Assembly: GCA_963822615.1 (NCBI GenBank)
Contig: CAWGIM010000015.1
Location: 620,001 to 684,000 of the forward strand
Origin: Trebonia sp963822615
GTDB taxonomy: Bacteria; Actinomycetota; Actinomycetes; Streptosporangiales; Streptosporangiaceae
DNA: 64,000 bases
Reading direction: 5' to 3'
The stretch's first letter is position 1; each line of letters starts with the position of its first letter. Made by a program: the position numbers and the translations under genes. The notes below the pieces were generated by a model. That model did no database searches. It saw nothing but the letters and a program-made list of their open reading frames with translations, and was not told the DNA's origin. Shown piece after piece: positions 63,454-64,000 of this stretch.

Positions 63454-64000
63454 GCGCCAGCGAACCCATGCACCTGTCCGAGGCCGAGCTCCGGGCGATG
63501 AACGCCGACCTGGACGCGATGCACCACGACCTTGCCCTGCCCGCGCTGAAGTCGAGCCTGACCGAGTGGGCCGAGGACATCCAGGCGCGCGGTGCCGACG
63601 CTCCCGACGAGGACACCCCGGCCCAGCGGGCTTTCTTCGCCCGGCGCCGGTTCCTGGCCGTGGGCGGTGGCATCGCCGGCGCGGCGGTGCTCGCCGCCTG
63701 CAGCAGCTCCTCGTCGACCACGGCCTCCCCGGCCGCGTCCACCACGTCGGGCGGCGCAACCGCCTCGGGGGCGGCGATGAGCGGCGGCGAGGGGCAGCAG
63801 CTCACCGGCGACCTGCGGGTGGTGGCGATGGCGGCCAGCCTGGAGAACTCCGGTGTCGCCACCTACGCGGCCGGCATCAAGGCGGCGACGGCGGGCAAGC
63901 TCGGCACGGTGCCGCCGGCCGTGGTCACCTTCGCCCAGACCGCGATGAGCCAGCACGAGGACCACCAGAAGGCCTGGAACGCGGTGCTCACCGCGGCCGG
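63450..64000 (+). CDS. Ferritin-like lipoprotein, second copy (3' end outside window)
   Basis: 184 residues visible from ATG 63450, overlapping the previous stop by 4 nt. After a charged N-terminal region comes the twin-arginine signal RRRFLAVGGGIAGAAVLAAC with lipobox (Cys at residue 84), then a Ser/Thr/Ala linker, then the start of a ferritin-like bundle (RVVAMAASLENSGVATYAAG, SQHEDHQKAWNAVLTAA). It pairs with the preceding protein; a heteromeric exported metal-binding complex is plausible. The C-terminus lies past the window end. Confidence 0.87.
   Translation, partial: MSASEPMHLSEAELRAMNADLDAMHHDLALPALKSSLTEWAEDIQARGADAPDEDTPAQRAFFARRRFLAVGGGIAGAAVLAACSSSSSTTASPAASTTSGGATASGAAMSGGEGQQLTGDLRVVAMAASLENSGVATYAAGIKAATAGKLGTVPPAVVTFAQTAMSQHEDHQKAWNAVLTAA

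Noticed and set aside
1..64000. rRNA, tRNA or transposase genes
   Set aside because: No tRNA cloverleaf, rRNA stretch or DDE/serine/tyrosine recombinase motif was recognised; a tRNAscan or ISfinder run would be needed to exclude small ones.

Overview
The window is a 64 kb piece of a very GC-rich chromosome from an actinomycete. Several features point that way: strong G/C third-position bias, many GTG starts, GAF-ANTAR regulators, a SigB/SigF-type sigma factor with STAS and HATPase partner-switching proteins, LLM-class (F420-type) oxidoreductases, and SNF2/SWIM and ferritin-like Tat proteins. Genus cannot be assigned from sequence reading alone. I saw no rRNA, tRNA, CRISPR array or recognisable transposase.

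Left part (1-20 kb), housekeeping and stress. It opens with a truncated AlkD-type DNA glycosylase. Next is an SNF2 helicase/SWIM-protein pair whose N-terminus is frameshifted beside a 15-bp minisatellite, then a Clp-N protein with an apparent late frameshift. A minus-strand run follows (11.6-5.9 kb): a membrane protein, a gluconate-dehydrogenase subunit 3-like protein, a GMC oxidoreductase, a pyruvate-oxidase-like ThDP enzyme and an enolase-superfamily dehydratase. It looks like one sugar or polyol oxidation operon. An SDR, a CDGSH protein, two GAF-ANTAR proteins, an anti-sigma kinase, a STAS protein and a sigma factor form a signalling block. A secreted GH18 chitinase has a perfect palindrome in its 5' region.

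Middle part (20-57 kb), a large catabolic island. It carries a branched-chain-type ABC uptake system with a LivH-LivM-LivG triple fusion, a ferredoxin reductase, SDRs, a thioesterase, three acyl-CoA dehydrogenases, a zinc alcohol dehydrogenase plus an internally deleted copy, and a DUF35-thiolase fusion plus a separate DUF35/thiolase pair. It also has an APH-like kinase, GntR and TetR regulators, two LLM oxidoreductases, a P450/ALDH/sucrase-ferredoxin/enoyl-CoA hydratase operon, an acyl-CoA ligase and a double CaiB-type CoA transferase. Together they can import a hydrophobic or carboxylic substrate, oxidise it, activate it to a CoA ester and beta-oxidise or retro-aldol cleave it. The exact substrate is not evident. 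Six copies of a 15-bp near-palindrome (consensus TTAKACTSAGTCTAA) lie in promoter regions across this island and suggest one regulon. The island is interrupted by an AbiEi-like gene bracketed by two copies of a palindromic element and by two toxin-antitoxin pairs (HTH-PIN and VapBC-like). A third pair (RHH-Doc/Fic) closes its right edge.

Right part (57-64 kb): a STAS protein, cyanase, a secreted protein of unknown function, a MarR-MFS efflux pair with a clear promoter/operator and a strong terminator, then a cupredoxin lipoprotein followed by two exported ferritin-like proteins, the last running off the window.
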